This document shows positions 52,960 through 62,759 of a stretch of 64,000 bases of DNA, one piece after another. The translations under genes were made by a program, and so were the position numbers. Each line of letters begins with the position of its first letter. The first letter of the stretch is position 1. Below the pieces are notes generated by a model that made no database searches, was not told the DNA's origin, and saw only the letters and a program-made list of their open reading frames with translations. This DNA comes from Prostheceraeus crozeri (Eukaryota > Platyhelminthes > Polycladida > Euryleptidae): assembly GCA_907163375.1 (NCBI GenBank), contig CAJQUW010004618.1:62001-126000 (forward strand), in the 5' to 3' direction.

Positions 52960-53637
52960 ATGGAAGAAACAAAAGTGGAAGAAACCGCAAGAATATATCC
53001 TTCGTTATCATATGAACGTAGTTCTACTTTAATGGACATTGAAAAAATGAATAAAGAAAAACACAAAGATAGAGTTAGGTATATGAAAGATAAGGAATCT
53101 CAATTATTATTAAGATTAGAGCATTATAAAAAGTTAAGAAAGAGATGGTCTAAAGTTAAGAATGTAACACAAGGAATTGGCATATTCTTCACAATAAGTT
53201 TAGGTGCTTTAACAATTGTTATATCTTCAGGTGTTTTAGTAATTCCAGTAGTTGCTACAGCTTTAACAGGTACGGGTGTTTTTGCAACTTCACTTGTTAC
53301 AATGTTAGATAAATCTTTAATAACTAAGAAACGAAAATCATTAAAAACTAAGCATTTACATATTAAAGAAGTCTATGATAAACTACATTACTACTTTCAA
53401 AGAGTATGTGATGATAATGTTATTACGTTAGATGAGATTGAAAAATTTGATCAAATAGCTAATGAAGTAAATCAAACCTTTCAATTACAGTCCGAAAAAG
53501 TTGATGATAAGAATAAACAGGATGGCAAAATTTCTAGTGATGGTAAAATTTCTAATGAAGAAAATGACAAAATTTTTTTAGAAGAGCTAAAAACTTTAAG
53601 AGAAAATTTAAGCAAAACTTTATTAAACAAAACTTAA
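52960..53637 (+). CDS. Two-helix membrane protein of the virus-like element
   Basis: A protein of 225 residues from the chosen ATG, which follows TTTAAAA like other genes of the element; an in-frame ATG eight codons upstream is less likely. A charged N-terminal coiled coil (about residues 30-65) precedes two hydrophobic segments: GIGIFFTISLGALTIVISSG (about 70-89) and VIPVVATALTGTGVFATSLV (about 92-111). A basic turn (KKRKSLKTKH) follows, then a helical tail with DDNVITLDEIEKFDQIANEV. Proteins with this layout are common first genes in related animal Polintons, as I recall, and have no assigned role. A virion or host-membrane protein is an inference. Confidence 0.75.
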   Translation: MEETKVEETARIYPSLSYERSSTLMDIEKMNKEKHKDRVRYMKDKESQLLLRLEHYKKLRKRWSKVKNVTQGIGIFFTISLGALTIVISSGVLVIPVVATALTGTGVFATSLVTMLDKSLITKKRKSLKTKHLHIKEVYDKLHYYFQRVCDDNVITLDEIEKFDQIANEVNQTFQLQSEKVDDKNKQDGKISSDGKISNEENDKIFLEELKTLRENLSKTLLNKT

Positions 53638-53758
53638 AACGAGAAAACTTTAAACGAAAAGATGTCAGACAACAAAGCAATAAAAAAATAATTTGTTCAG
53701 TAAAATGTTTTTGCTGTATTCCAATGTTACCACAAAATTCAAATATTATATTTTAAAA

Positions 53759-54637
53759 ATGGATAAAATTAGAGCTGATAATTTTAAAAGAATAAAACAA
53801 TTAGAAGAGTTAATAAAACAAAGAAATATTATGAAAGAAAATCATCTTCAACATAGAATGATAAAAGCTGGTATTCAATCTGATATGTTTGAAAAAATGC
53901 AGCAAACCGAGCAAGTAAAAACTGATTTTGAAAAAACTATGAAACCATTTAAAACTCTTGAAAAGGAACTTACAAATAATGATAAACAAATTGATATAAC
54001 AGATCCAGAGCACAAAACTATATTAGATGACTATGGATTACTAGAATCAAACATTAATAAGAAATTACCAAAATCTATGCAATTTGAACATTCTATTTCA
54101 TTTATAGATGGAAAAACAATACCTAGATTTTATCTCGGACAAAAAGAAATATTTCCACAACCTTTTCGAGGTTTAATTTTTTCACCAGATAAATCTCCTT
54201 TTAATTTAGATAGAAATTTTGTTAATCTTTTAAGAGGAGCAGATTTAAATAATTATGCTGTAGAAGATCTCATAAAATATAAAGCTATGTTAGATAGAGT
54301 TGGTGCAGTAAAAACTCTTAGACGTTATAAACAATTAGAAAATTTATTATCAACGGGAGTTAAAGTAGGGAAAGGTTTATCTGAAAAACAGAAAACAGAA
54401 ACAACTGTATTCTTACCAGATGATCCACAAGAATTACTAAATAGATTAAATATTTTAATATCTGCAATAAAAGAAGGACATAATTCTAGTTTCAATGAAA
54501 TTCATGCTATATTAAAAAGACTGTTAGAAAAGAAGATTCTAAATGAAAAGGATTATAAAAGTGTAGCTGATATATGTTGTTGTTTTCAATTTTTTATAAA
54601 AAAATATTTCATAAAAAATATTTATTCAAAATTTTAA
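53759..54637 (+). CDS. Conserved Polinton-family protein of unknown role
   Basis: The ATG at 53759 follows TTTTAAAA, the start context seen across the element; an earlier in-frame ATG at 53693 is less likely. The N-terminal 60 residues are coiled coil (FKRIKQLEELIKQRNIMKEN). The middle has SISFIDGKTIPRFYLGQKEI and FRGLIFSPDKSPF, then LLRGADLNNYAVEDLIKYKA. Near the C-terminus, FLPDDPQELLNRLNILISAI with a following NEIHAILKRLLEKKILNEKD recalls a conserved segment in proteins from other animal Polintons. Function unknown. It lies between the membrane protein and the penton-like gene, all on the same strand, 7 bp before the next start codon. Confidence 0.75.
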   Translation: MDKIRADNFKRIKQLEELIKQRNIMKENHLQHRMIKAGIQSDMFEKMQQTEQVKTDFEKTMKPFKTLEKELTNNDKQIDITDPEHKTILDDYGLLESNINKKLPKSMQFEHSISFIDGKTIPRFYLGQKEIFPQPFRGLIFSPDKSPFNLDRNFVNLLRGADLNNYAVEDLIKYKAMLDRVGAVKTLRRYKQLENLLSTGVKVGKGLSEKQKTETTVFLPDDPQELLNRLNILISAIKEGHNSSFNEIHAILKRLLEKKILNEKDYKSVADICCCFQFFIKKYFIKNIYSKF

Positions 54638-54644
54638 CTAAAAA

Positions 54645-55433
54645 ATGTGTTCAGCAGATTTAGACAAAATTAATAATCATTTAGAAAATTTGACAGAGAT
54701 TTTGGGTTCATCAAAATTTAGTACGACGTTAAAAATTATAACAACTACTTCATCACACACTTGTAATTTAGAACCCATTCTACATTTGGAACAAAATAAA
54801 AATTATCAAATTGCATTGACTAGTTTCTCTACATTTAACACTATTCAAAACGTTATCAAAGATGTGAATGATCAATTTAGATATTCTACTGATAAAGGCA
54901 AAACATGGAAAATATTAACTTTTCTTCCTGGTTCTTACGAAGTTGAATCAATATCAAATGAAATTAAGAGACATTTAGGTATACCATTTAAAGATAAGAA
55001 ACAATTACATTTTGCAGTTGAACCGGCAGTCAATAAATTTTCTCTTACTTTAGACGAAAATCATCAAGTTGATTTTAATCATGATAGATCATTGTCAAAG
55101 CTATTAGGATTTAATAAACAAACCTATAGTCAAGGTTATCATTTAGGTGAGAAGATTCCAAAAATAACTGAAATAAATTCAATTGTTGTACATCGTGACA
55201 TTATTGAAGGAGGATATATAAATGGTAAATTGTCAAATTTAATATTCAGTTTTCCAGCTTTTACTGTACCCATTGGTTATAGATTAAATGTAATTCCACA
55301 AACATTAATATATTTTCCTATTACAAGAAAAACTATTAACAACATTGGCATTAGAATCACTGATGAAAAAGGACAAGAAATAAATTTTGGAGGTGAAGAG
55401 ATTATGATAGATCTTTTGGTTCGGGAGGTATAA
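54645..55433 (+). CDS. Candidate minor capsid (penton-like) protein
   Basis: 262 residues, starting at an ATG preceded by CTAAAAA. The segments LEQNKNYQIALTSFSTFNTI, FRYSTDKGKTWKILTFLPGS and YEVESISNEIKRHL suggest a beta-rich fold. The C-terminal VPIGYRLNVIPQTLIYFPIT with NNIGIRITDEKGQEINFGGE matches a family often found beside F54H12.2-like capsid genes. By position and beta-rich character it could be the single jelly-roll (penton) capsid protein; this is inference, as I cannot model the fold. No signal peptide or membrane segment is seen. Confidence 0.65.
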   Translation: MCSADLDKINNHLENLTEILGSSKFSTTLKIITTTSSHTCNLEPILHLEQNKNYQIALTSFSTFNTIQNVIKDVNDQFRYSTDKGKTWKILTFLPGSYEVESISNEIKRHLGIPFKDKKQLHFAVEPAVNKFSLTLDENHQVDFNHDRSLSKLLGFNKQTYSQGYHLGEKIPKITEINSIVVHRDIIEGGYINGKLSNLIFSFPAFTVPIGYRLNVIPQTLIYFPITRKTINNIGIRITDEKGQEINFGGEEIMIDLLVREV

Positions 55434-55521
55434 ACTCCCACGCGAAGCTAGAGAAGTTTAATTTTCTTCTTCTTTAGAAACAAAAAATAAAAAAATAAAA
55501 ATAAAATTTTTTTATTAAAAA

Positions 55522-56289
55522 ATGAGTGAACTACCTCCATTAAATAAAAAGAAACTTAAATTTAATCATCATCCAAATTTATCTAATAAAGTTTTGTCAG
55601 TTATTTGCGGAAGATCAGGATGTGGAAAAACGTATCTATTATTTAAAATTTTAACGACTCCAAATTTTTTGGATTATAACAATCTTATAATTTATACAAC
55701 AACGGCAGAACAACCCGTCTATCAATTTTTAAAATATGGATTTGAAAATAATCTTAAAAAAATAGCAATTGCTTCATTATTCAAAGAATATGAAAAATCT
55801 GAAGATGAAGAAGAAATAAGTTCGTGGTGTGAAGAGGCAGCAAAAAATAATCAGTTAGTAGAATCTAATAAAAATAAGCATATAAAAATACAATTAATAG
55901 ATGATAGTGGTAATATGCAAGATCCTAGTAAACTAGATAAAACAATGAAACATTGTGTAATTTTTGATGATTGTGTTAATGATAGAAATCAGTCAGTTCA
56001 GAGAAATTATTTCACAAGAGGTAGACATAATAACTGTAGTGTTTTTTATTTAACACAAAGTATGTATTCATTAGACGGAAGTGTTATTAGAAAGAATGCA
56101 AATATATTTATACTATTTGAAATAAATGCAAGAAACTTAAGTGATTTGTTAAGAGATTTATGTGTAAGAAATAAAGATGAATTTAAACAATCGTGTAACA
56201 ATGCTTGGTAAAAAGATTATGGATTTATCACAATTAATATTGATAAAAAAAATCATGATAGAGTTATAGAAAATATTTTCACGGAGTGA
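55522..56289 (+). pseudogene. A32/FtsK-type genome packaging ATPase, broken
   Basis: This family is the motor that pumps viral DNA into capsids in Polintons, adintoviruses and nucleocytoplasmic large DNA viruses. Walker A GRSGCGKT lies at residues 30-37 and Walker B CVIFDDC at about 145-151, followed by YFTRGRHNNCSVFYLTQSMY and a FILFEINARNLSDLLRDL region. Length and order fit the family. The start ATG follows TTATTAAAAA. As a fossil it appears to have about one break. Identification of the family is firm. Confidence 0.88.
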
Positions 56290-56352
56290 TCGAACGGAGT
56301 GACCGAATAATTTTTTCTTATAAATTTTTTGTTAATAAAAATAAAAAAAATT

Positions 56353-56658
56353 ATGTTGAATGCTTACAAGATAGAGCATGTACCAGTTTTAAAAGATTAT
56401 CGTCATCCTACAAATCCTGTAAATTCGAAGAAAGAAGTTAGATTTTATTATCATCATAAATACGTAGCGCTCGTTACAGATTATAAAACAAAACATGGTA
56501 TTAAACCGTGTGTTAAAACAAAAGACTTTTCACTTTGTTTAAGAAGTTTCCGAGTATTTTTGGCGTATAATAATTTATGGTGGTTGGTTAAGAAAGAACA
56601 TTTAACAACACATGAATTAGAAACATTACATCAATTACATATTCCTGTGTATATGTAA
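56353..56658 (+). CDS. Small conserved-looking protein, unknown
   Basis: 101 residues from the chosen ATG. It is basic and rich in aromatic residues: KIEHVPVLKDYRHPTNPVN, EVRFYYHHKYVALVTDY, RVFLAYNNLWWLVKKEHLTT and HELETLHQLHIPVYM. No membrane helix or known motif is seen. It sits alone between the ATPase and PolB, in the same direction, with AT-rich spacers and a short GC-rich repeat upstream (CGGAGTGATCGAACGGAGTG, 56283-56302). Its position suggests a replication or packaging accessory, but no function can be assigned. Confidence 0.6.
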   Translation: MLNAYKIEHVPVLKDYRHPTNPVNSKKEVRFYYHHKYVALVTDYKTKHGIKPCVKTKDFSLCLRSFRVFLAYNNLWWLVKKEHLTTHELETLHQLHIPVYM

Positions 56659-56707
56659 AAACGGAACCGAGGTTCTATGTAAAAATTCATTTTTTCTTTT
56701 AAAAAAT

Positions 56708-59700
56708 ATGAATCGTGAAATGTCTCTCGGACAAACGTCTAGGATTGATGAATTAATCAAGAAACAAACTGCTGAGTTTGATGCGCAAATTAAACATAGT
56801 AAACGTAGTAAACGTATTAAAAAACAGAAACGTAGTAGGCGTAGTATTAGACGTAATATTAAAAAACAGAAAAGTGGAACAAAAGAAATATTAGAAACTC
56901 CTATTACTGATATCTTTTTTGATGATAGAATTAAGGATGAGCTTGGTGATGATTTATGTAATTTATTTAATCCAAATGAAATTAAATATGAAAATGTATC
57001 TTTTATTAATGTAGTAAATGATATGCGGAAACTTTTAGCAAATGGTAAAATTATTAATTTACTTGGAAAAGTTGTTAAAGATCAGGAAAATATAATTCAA
57101 AATTTTTACGTAACCTTCTATAATAAAAAATCATTTGAAACATGGTTTTCGAATCTGGATGAGAAATCCGATGCTAACGAATGGATTTTTACAGGTAATA
57201 TTAAATATGAAGATTTTGGAATGAAGTTAGTACAAAGATCGCATAGAGGGGCAGGGATTAATATGAAATATAGAATCAAAGAATGTTTCGGTGAATATTG
57301 TTATATTCCTTCTGAAGATTTTTGTTTTATTAAATGTTATAATGTTTTACGAGGTTTTAATGAAGAACAAGGAGAAATGATGAAAGAAATGTTTAATAAT
57401 TTTTTATATAAAGAGAAAGCCACATCTAGAACAGGAGTAATGTCAAACTGCAAATTTTCTCAATTCAATAAATATTTTGGAGAATGCGTTCAATATTATA
57501 GTCCTGCCAATCGTCATTTAAATCCTAGAGGAATTGAAACGTTTCATAATTATGTTTATTACAATTATTTTCACGCAGGTTCAACAATTGGTCACTATTG
57601 TTTAATTAATAAATCTCATAAAATAAAAGCTATTAGAGAAATTGAAAATAATTTCAAACCCATATATAAAACAGTTACTGATGAAAATCTAACAACGCGT
57701 CCATATAAAATCATAACAAAGAAAAAAATTGACTATAGTTCAACATATATTTGGGATCTCGAAACTTTTCCTGATCCTAACTGTTCAACAGCTCATCCTA
57801 TTCCTTACGCTGTAGGAGCTATTAATTTTAATAAATTTATATGTTGTTTACCGAAACAAAGATTGAAAGAATTAGAAACACGTTTGTTAAGTGATATGAT
57901 TAAAATTAAACGATCAAAAGATGAAGATGAAATTAAAAAACTTAAAAAACAGATTAATGAGTATAATAATTTAACTGAATTAGAATTTAATAAACTTCAA
58001 AATTGTGTGAAAATATTTACGAGAACTGAGGATGATGAATGTCCGATCGGGGGAAACCCAGAGGACGTATGTCCGATCCATCAATTTTTTAAAACTCTAG
58101 GAAAATTTAATTATTCGAGAGTAACTTTAATAGCTCACAATTCATCAGGTTTTGATTCCTATTTTCCGATAAAAGCTAATTTTAAATTATCTAAACCGCC
58201 TCTTAAAACTTCAAGAGGAATATTGACTGCTTCATTACAAAATCCTTATACAACTGAATGTGTTAGTAGATATATTCAAAAATCTCTTAGATTTAAAAAC
58301 AATATGAAAAAAGATTCACTTTCAGGTAAATTAGCACTTCAAACTATTATAATGAAATGTAGTTATCAACATGTAAAAACAAGTCTTTCTAAATGGTGTG
58401 AGAATTTTAAAATTCCTGCGAATGTGTGTAAATTAAATTATGAAATTGGAGACATAACACATGAAAATTATAAAGAAAAAGAAAATGAATGGAGACCATA
58501 TTTAGTTAACGATATTCTTTCTTTAGCTTTTTGTATCTACAAATATAATAATGTTATGCGAGATTTAGTTGGTGAAGATATAACTACTAATTTAACATCC
58601 TCTGCTTTAACATTTAACGGTTGGATGAAAAGCGTACAAAATGACAATATAAATATTCATTCTCATATAGATTTATGGGCTAGAAATTATATTAGAAAAT
58701 CTGTTAAAGGTGGAAGAGTTTCAGCAAATATAAGAAAATACATATCGCCATTTTGTAGCATCTTGTTACCAATATTAAAACAGTATTTACCTGGTCGCTA
58801 CGCTGGTGGGGCTTTGTCCCCTGGCCGCTACGCTGGTGGGGCTTTGTTCCTTGGAAGTAATTTAATAGATTTAATGAAACAGTATCGAGATTTAGGAGAT
58901 AAAACTGAAATTTGTAAGAAAATTTCAAATCAACTACTTGAACAAAAAAATGAATTTCTAATGGCTTTTGATGCAACATCTTTATATCCATCAGCTATGT
59001 ATGATGAAAATTCAGAATAACCTAAAGCTGAATCAGCTAGAAAATTTCGTCAAGAAGAAGAGTGGAAAATAGTATATAAATTTAATACTCAAACATTTGG
59101 ACCTAAAACTGGAATATTCTCTGTTGTGTTTCAATATCCGAATGATATGTTTTTCCAACCAGTTCCTATAAAAGATAAAGTTAAAAATCAAAATAATAAT
59201 TCTCATGTAAAAGTAATCAGATTTAGAAATGGTATATGTTATGATGTATTAACTTCTGTAGACATACAAGAAATTGTTAGATGTGGGGGAAAAATCTTAC
59301 ATATTACTGATGGTATAATTTATGAAAAAAATTATCAAGTTTCACCATTTCGAAATTATATTGAAAAGCTTTTTAATTTGAGAAAAAGATATAAAACAGA
59401 AGGAAATACTGTAGGTGATGAGTTAATTAAATTATTGATGAATTCGCTATATGGCAAAACTGTGCAAAAAGATATAACCACTAAATATCATTTATGGAAT
59501 GAGAATACATTGAGAAAAAAGTTCACTCAAGAAGTAAAAGATTATGAAAAATTAAATGATGAACAATATTTAGCGAAAGTAGAAATGGAAGATGATGAAT
59601 TTCTCAAAACTAATATTGTAAAAGATGGGAAGACGTCATTCATGCCATCACACTTAGGTTCTTTCATTCTTTCTCACTCTAGAAGAATCATGAATAACTT

Positions 59701-60244
59701 TATTTTAGAAATTAATGGTTTCAAAGAAAAATACATTCATTATACAGATACTGATTCAATATATATTTCCAATGAGCTCTTTAATAAATTAGACGCTGCT
59801 GGATATGTTGGAGGAGAATTGTGTCAAGGGAAAAATGATTATGGAAATGGTGGAATTATTTTTGCAATGTTTATTGCACCTAAAGTAAAATACTGTATTA
59901 CTGTAGATGAGCAAGGGAGACTTAGTGAAAAGAAAACATTCAAAGGATATTCACAAGATAAAGTAAAAGTAGAAGATTTTCTAAAATTATATTCGGGTAA
60001 AACATTATCGACTACAGTTAATAAACCATGGAAAAGATCTTTAGAAACTGGAATTAGTATTCCTGATAAAAATAATAATACTGAAGAAAAAAAATTCTCT
60101 GGTCAAATAAATATTCTTAAACGTCAAGCACCTGATGAAAATGAAATTATGTTACCTTATAACGGAGAAGATATTCAAGCTGAAATATTTCAAACAATCA
60201 TCTGTGAGAGTAATTTAAGTGATGATGATGACACGTGGGAATAA
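56708..60244 (+). pseudogene. Protein-primed family B DNA polymerase (PolB), broken
   Basis: This enzyme copies linear genomes from a terminal-protein primer in Polintons and adenovirus-like elements. An N-terminal basic region (KHSKRSKRIKKQKRSRRSIR) and a long extension precede the exonuclease domain: Exo I WDLETF (57752), Exo II AHNSSGFDSY (58133) and Exo III YLVND (58499). The polymerase core has motif A DATSLYPS (58970), motif B MNSLYGK (59438) and motif C YTDTDS (59741). All catalytic acidic residues are readable. A 30-bp GC-rich unit is repeated in frame at 58790-58849, between Exo III and motif A. The fossil has about one break. Length of about 1,150-1,200 residues fits the family. Confidence 0.92.
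58790..58849 (+). repeat. GC-rich 30-bp tandem repeat inside PolB
   Basis: Two adjacent units (58790-58819 and 58820-58849) beginning CCTGG(T/C)CGCTACGCTGG, with the start of a third. Each adds ten residues (PGRYAGGALS-like). The GC content contrasts sharply with the AT-rich gene around it. Confidence 0.85.
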
Positions 60245-60252
60245 TAATTTTT

Positions 60253-60412
60253 TTATTACATCTGAAAATGTATAACATCTAAAAATTTTATAACATCTAA
60301 AAAATTTATAACATCTAAAAAATTTATAACATCTAAAAAATTTATTACATCTAAAAACTTATTACATCTAAAAACTTATTACATCTAAAAATTTTATTAC
60401 ATATGAAAATAT
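60253..60412. repeat. Tandem repeat between convergent genes
   Basis: About eight units of 17-20 bp such as AACATCTAAAAAATTTAT lie between the ends of PolB (plus) and the clamp-like gene (minus). No coding capacity. Position suggests a transcription end region, which is inference. Confidence 0.85.
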
Positions 60413-60439
60413 ATTTATCGAATATTTTGGTATTTTCTA

Positions 60440-61510
60440 TTAAGTTTTATCATATAATGTTTTATCAAAAGATAATTTAAATTTATTTTCACTAACTATT
60501 GATTCTTCATCATCATCAATTGATTCTTCATCATCATCATAAATTGATTCTTCAACATCATAAATTACACTTTTTGGTATAGGATGCCATTCCTTGATAG
60601 GATACCATTCTCTTATTGGAATATCTAACTCTAAATTACATTTTTTATCTGATAATAATATAATAGAGAAAAATATTGGTCTTTGATCTCTTTTGGAAAA
60701 TTTAATAACACCACCATAATCTGAATCACTTTTAGTTTTTATTAAAGATGATAAAATTTTAAATTGATTAGATGTAAATCCTAATTTAAATTTTGTAGAC
60801 CCGACACATAGTTGTCTAACAGTATCTTCAACTATACCATCATTATTATTTTCAATTGTAAGAAAATGAAATTTAGATAAATTTTTATAATTACTAATAT
60901 TTTTATAATCTTTTTTACCATTTACACCATTTTCAGATGTTTCAGAATCATCATCTATATTATTATCATTATTATCATAAGATTCTTTAAGATCAAGCAA
61001 AGCCCTAGAACCTTCAGTTCGTTTATTATGATTATGATTATGGACATTGTTAATAGTATAAGGTGTTGTCCACATATAAATTTTTTCTTGTTGAGCTAAA
61101 CCATTTATGTAAGATTTTAATAAATTAATATTTAAATTGGAATATAATCCTATATAAGTATCATCATCATATCTTTGGGGCATTTCTAATGTTTCTTGTT
61201 TATAAATTGTATCTCTATAATAAACTTGGCATAATAATTCTTCATTATGTTTTTTACTCTCTATATGAATGTTATATTGATTTTGTTCATCAACAAATAA
61301 TCTAATTTTTTCTTTGGAAAAAGATTTTAATTTTTTAACTAATTCTCTAACATTAATATAATTAATAATTTTATTTTCTATCCAATCAGTATTACTAATC
61401 GGCAAAACTGCTCTAATAAAACCATAAACATTATTATGACCTATTATAACCATATTTTCTTTATTTAATTCCACATAAGCTACATCATTATATTTACTTA
61501 CAATATCCAT
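60440..61510 (-). CDS. Candidate Rad9/PCNA-like sliding clamp protein
   Basis: 356 residues, minus strand, in one frame. The N-terminus (VSKYNDVAYVELNKENMVII followed by VYGFIRAVLPI) resembles the first strand-helix segment of Rad9-type clamps, where a hydrophobic strand leads into a residue pattern near a FAPLFF-like turn. Later, KLGFTSNQFKILSSLIKTKS and VIKFSKRDQRPIFFSIILL resemble the Rad9 segment with 'EFRGLL' and 'GRPAIFTI'. A glutamate- and aspartate-rich low-complexity tail (DDDEESIDDDEESI) follows. The family call is by eye and moderate. Other Polintons are not known to me to carry such a gene. It is oriented opposite to PolB and convergent with it. Confidence 0.5.
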   Translation of the reverse strand: MDIVSKYNDVAYVELNKENMVIIGHNNVYGFIRAVLPISNTDWIENKIINYINVRELVKKLKSFSKEKIRLFVDEQNQYNIHIESKKHNEELLCQVYYRDTIYKQETLEMPQRYDDDTYIGLYSNLNINLLKSYINGLAQQEKIYMWTTPYTINNVHNHNHNKRTEGSRALLDLKESYDNNDNNIDDDSETSENGVNGKKDYKNISNYKNLSKFHFLTIENNNDGIVEDTVRQLCVGSTKFKLGFTSNQFKILSSLIKTKSDSDYGGVIKFSKRDQRPIFFSIILLSDKKCNLELDIPIREWYPIKEWHPIPKSVIYDVEESIYDDDEESIDDDEESIVSENKFKLSFDKTLYDKT

Positions 61511-61564
61511 AAATTTTATAAATGGATCACCCGGAAATAAACAATAGTTAGTTTCTATAGAAGG

Positions 61565-61753
61565 TCAACCTTTTGTTTGTTCTCTAAATATTTCGGCTTG
61601 TAATTGAAATAAAATATTAACATCTATACATGGATTTGTAATAGTATTATTATTATTATCAAAACATTTATTTCCAAATCCCGTTGATCTCGTCGAATAA
61701 GAAGAACAGGATGATGCGGACGAATATAATTTTTTTAAATTTGGTTTATCCAT
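61565..61753 (-). CDS. Small serine-rich protein, unknown
   Basis: 62 residues starting MDKPNLKKLYSSASSCSS and ending NILFQLQAEIFREQTKG. No recognised motif. The start codon is preceded by an A-rich leader like other genes of the element, and it lies upstream of the clamp-like gene on the same strand, 54 bp away. It shares a divergent control region with the fibre-like gene. Confidence 0.5.
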   Translation of the reverse strand: MDKPNLKKLYSSASSCSSYSTRSTGFGNKCFDNNNNTITNPCIDVNILFQLQAEIFREQTKG

Positions 61754-61828
61754 TTTTTTATTTTTATTAGAAAAAATTTTATTTTTTTATTTTTATTAGA
61801 AAAAATTTTATTTTTTTATTGTTAAAAA
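61754..61828. promoter_or_regulatory. Divergent AT-only control region
   Basis: 75 bp of almost pure A/T between the minus-strand small gene and the plus-strand coiled-coil gene. It contains two direct copies of a 35-bp unit with TTTTTATTTTTATTAGAAAA. Both neighbouring genes start here, so it is the likely shared promoter region. Confidence 0.5.
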
Positions 61829-62446
61829 ATGATGTTACCAAATGTTGGTGGAGGTGCATATATCCCGAATAATCGTGAATTAGAAATAGAGATAGAAAAT
61901 TATATTATGAAAACTGGAGACGTTTTATCTGGTCCATTGCAACCTTCTATTCTTCCGCAACAAAATACAGAGTTAACAAATAAACAATATGTTGATACAC
62001 AAATCAATGACTTAAAAGAAAAATATATAAACGATGTTTTGGTTCCACTGATGAATGAATTAAAGTTGCTTAAACTTAATGACAAATCACTAAACGAAAA
62101 ATTATTAAAACTTGATAAAAAGGATAGAGAGCTAGAAGCAGATATAGCAAAACTTTTTAAAAAGATTTCAGAACAATCAAAAATTTTAATATTACTTTCT
62201 ATAAAGTTAAAATCTGCAGTCATTAAAAATAAACATCAGATAAAAATGTTAAAAGAACAATTAGAAGATGAAATAGAAAAACTACCTGAAAGAATTAAAA
62301 AAAATTTAAAGCAGTTACAAACTACATTCCAAAAAAGTGTTGATGAATTAAGTTCTAAAATTACTCAACAAATGAAAAAGATGAATAGAATAATCAATGA
62401 AGTAAACTCACTTAATGAAAAAGTTGTTAAAAATGAAAACTCTTAA
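61829..62446 (+). CDS. Fibre-like coiled-coil protein
   Basis: 205 residues. The N-terminus has MLPNVGGGAYIPNNRELE, then YIMKTGDVLSGPLQPSILPQ and NTELTNKQYVDTQINDLKEK. The latter two resemble the 'MTG-L ... NK-YVD' module at the base of phage and virus fibres and tail-fibre proteins. From about residue 60 to the end it is almost continuous heptad coiled coil (NELKLLKLNDKSLNEKLLKL). This layout fits a trimeric attachment or spike protein, which is an inference. The start ATG follows GTTAAAAA. Confidence 0.6.
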   Translation: MMLPNVGGGAYIPNNRELEIEIENYIMKTGDVLSGPLQPSILPQQNTELTNKQYVDTQINDLKEKYINDVLVPLMNELKLLKLNDKSLNEKLLKLDKKDRELEADIAKLFKKISEQSKILILLSIKLKSAVIKNKHQIKMLKEQLEDEIEKLPERIKKNLKQLQTTFQKSVDELSSKITQQMKKMNRIINEVNSLNEKVVKNENS

Positions 62447-62717
62447 AATCAATTTAGGAAATGAATTAAAGAAAAATTTACAAGAAAACTCTAAAGAAAA
62501 TAAAGAACAGTTAGATGCTGTTAAAGGACAATTAGATGTTCTTAAAATTAAGTTAAATGCACTTAAAACGGCATTGAAGATTAATTAGCAGAAAATGCAA
62601 GTTAATAGAAAAGAAATTAAAGTACATCAAACGCTGCTTGACGCAATAGATAAAGTGCAACAGTCAATTAATAAAGTTATCTCGAAGTTGTTGTCCATTC
62701 ACAAACGTAAATCTTAA
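62433..62717 (+). other. Short coiled-coil coding stretches after the fibre-like gene
   Basis: Two small frames (about 51 and 40 codons, starting at 62433 and 62595) encode helical, lysine-rich sequence such as MKTLKINLGNELKKNLQENS and QVNRKEIKVHQTLLDAI. The first overlaps the end of the preceding gene. They may be small proteins or decayed remnants of the fibre-like region; I cannot tell which. Confidence 0.4.
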
Positions 62718-62759
62718 CACATAGATATTTTTCCCAAAAGTCAAATTTAATCTTAAAAA

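Larger units (their letters stand above)
45938..53907. repeat. Right copy of the 7.98-kb tandem duplication
   Basis: Same content and order as 37948-45930. This copy continues into the rest of the virus-like element, whereas the left copy has only its left end. Confidence 0.95.

Noticed and set aside
58704-58991. 95-codon minus-strand frame within PolB
   Set aside because: It lies wholly inside the polymerase gene on the opposite strand and only mirrors its GC-rich repeat.
60253-60412. CRISPR-like array between viral genes
   Set aside because: Units are tandem with no spacers of uniform length. A simple tandem repeat.
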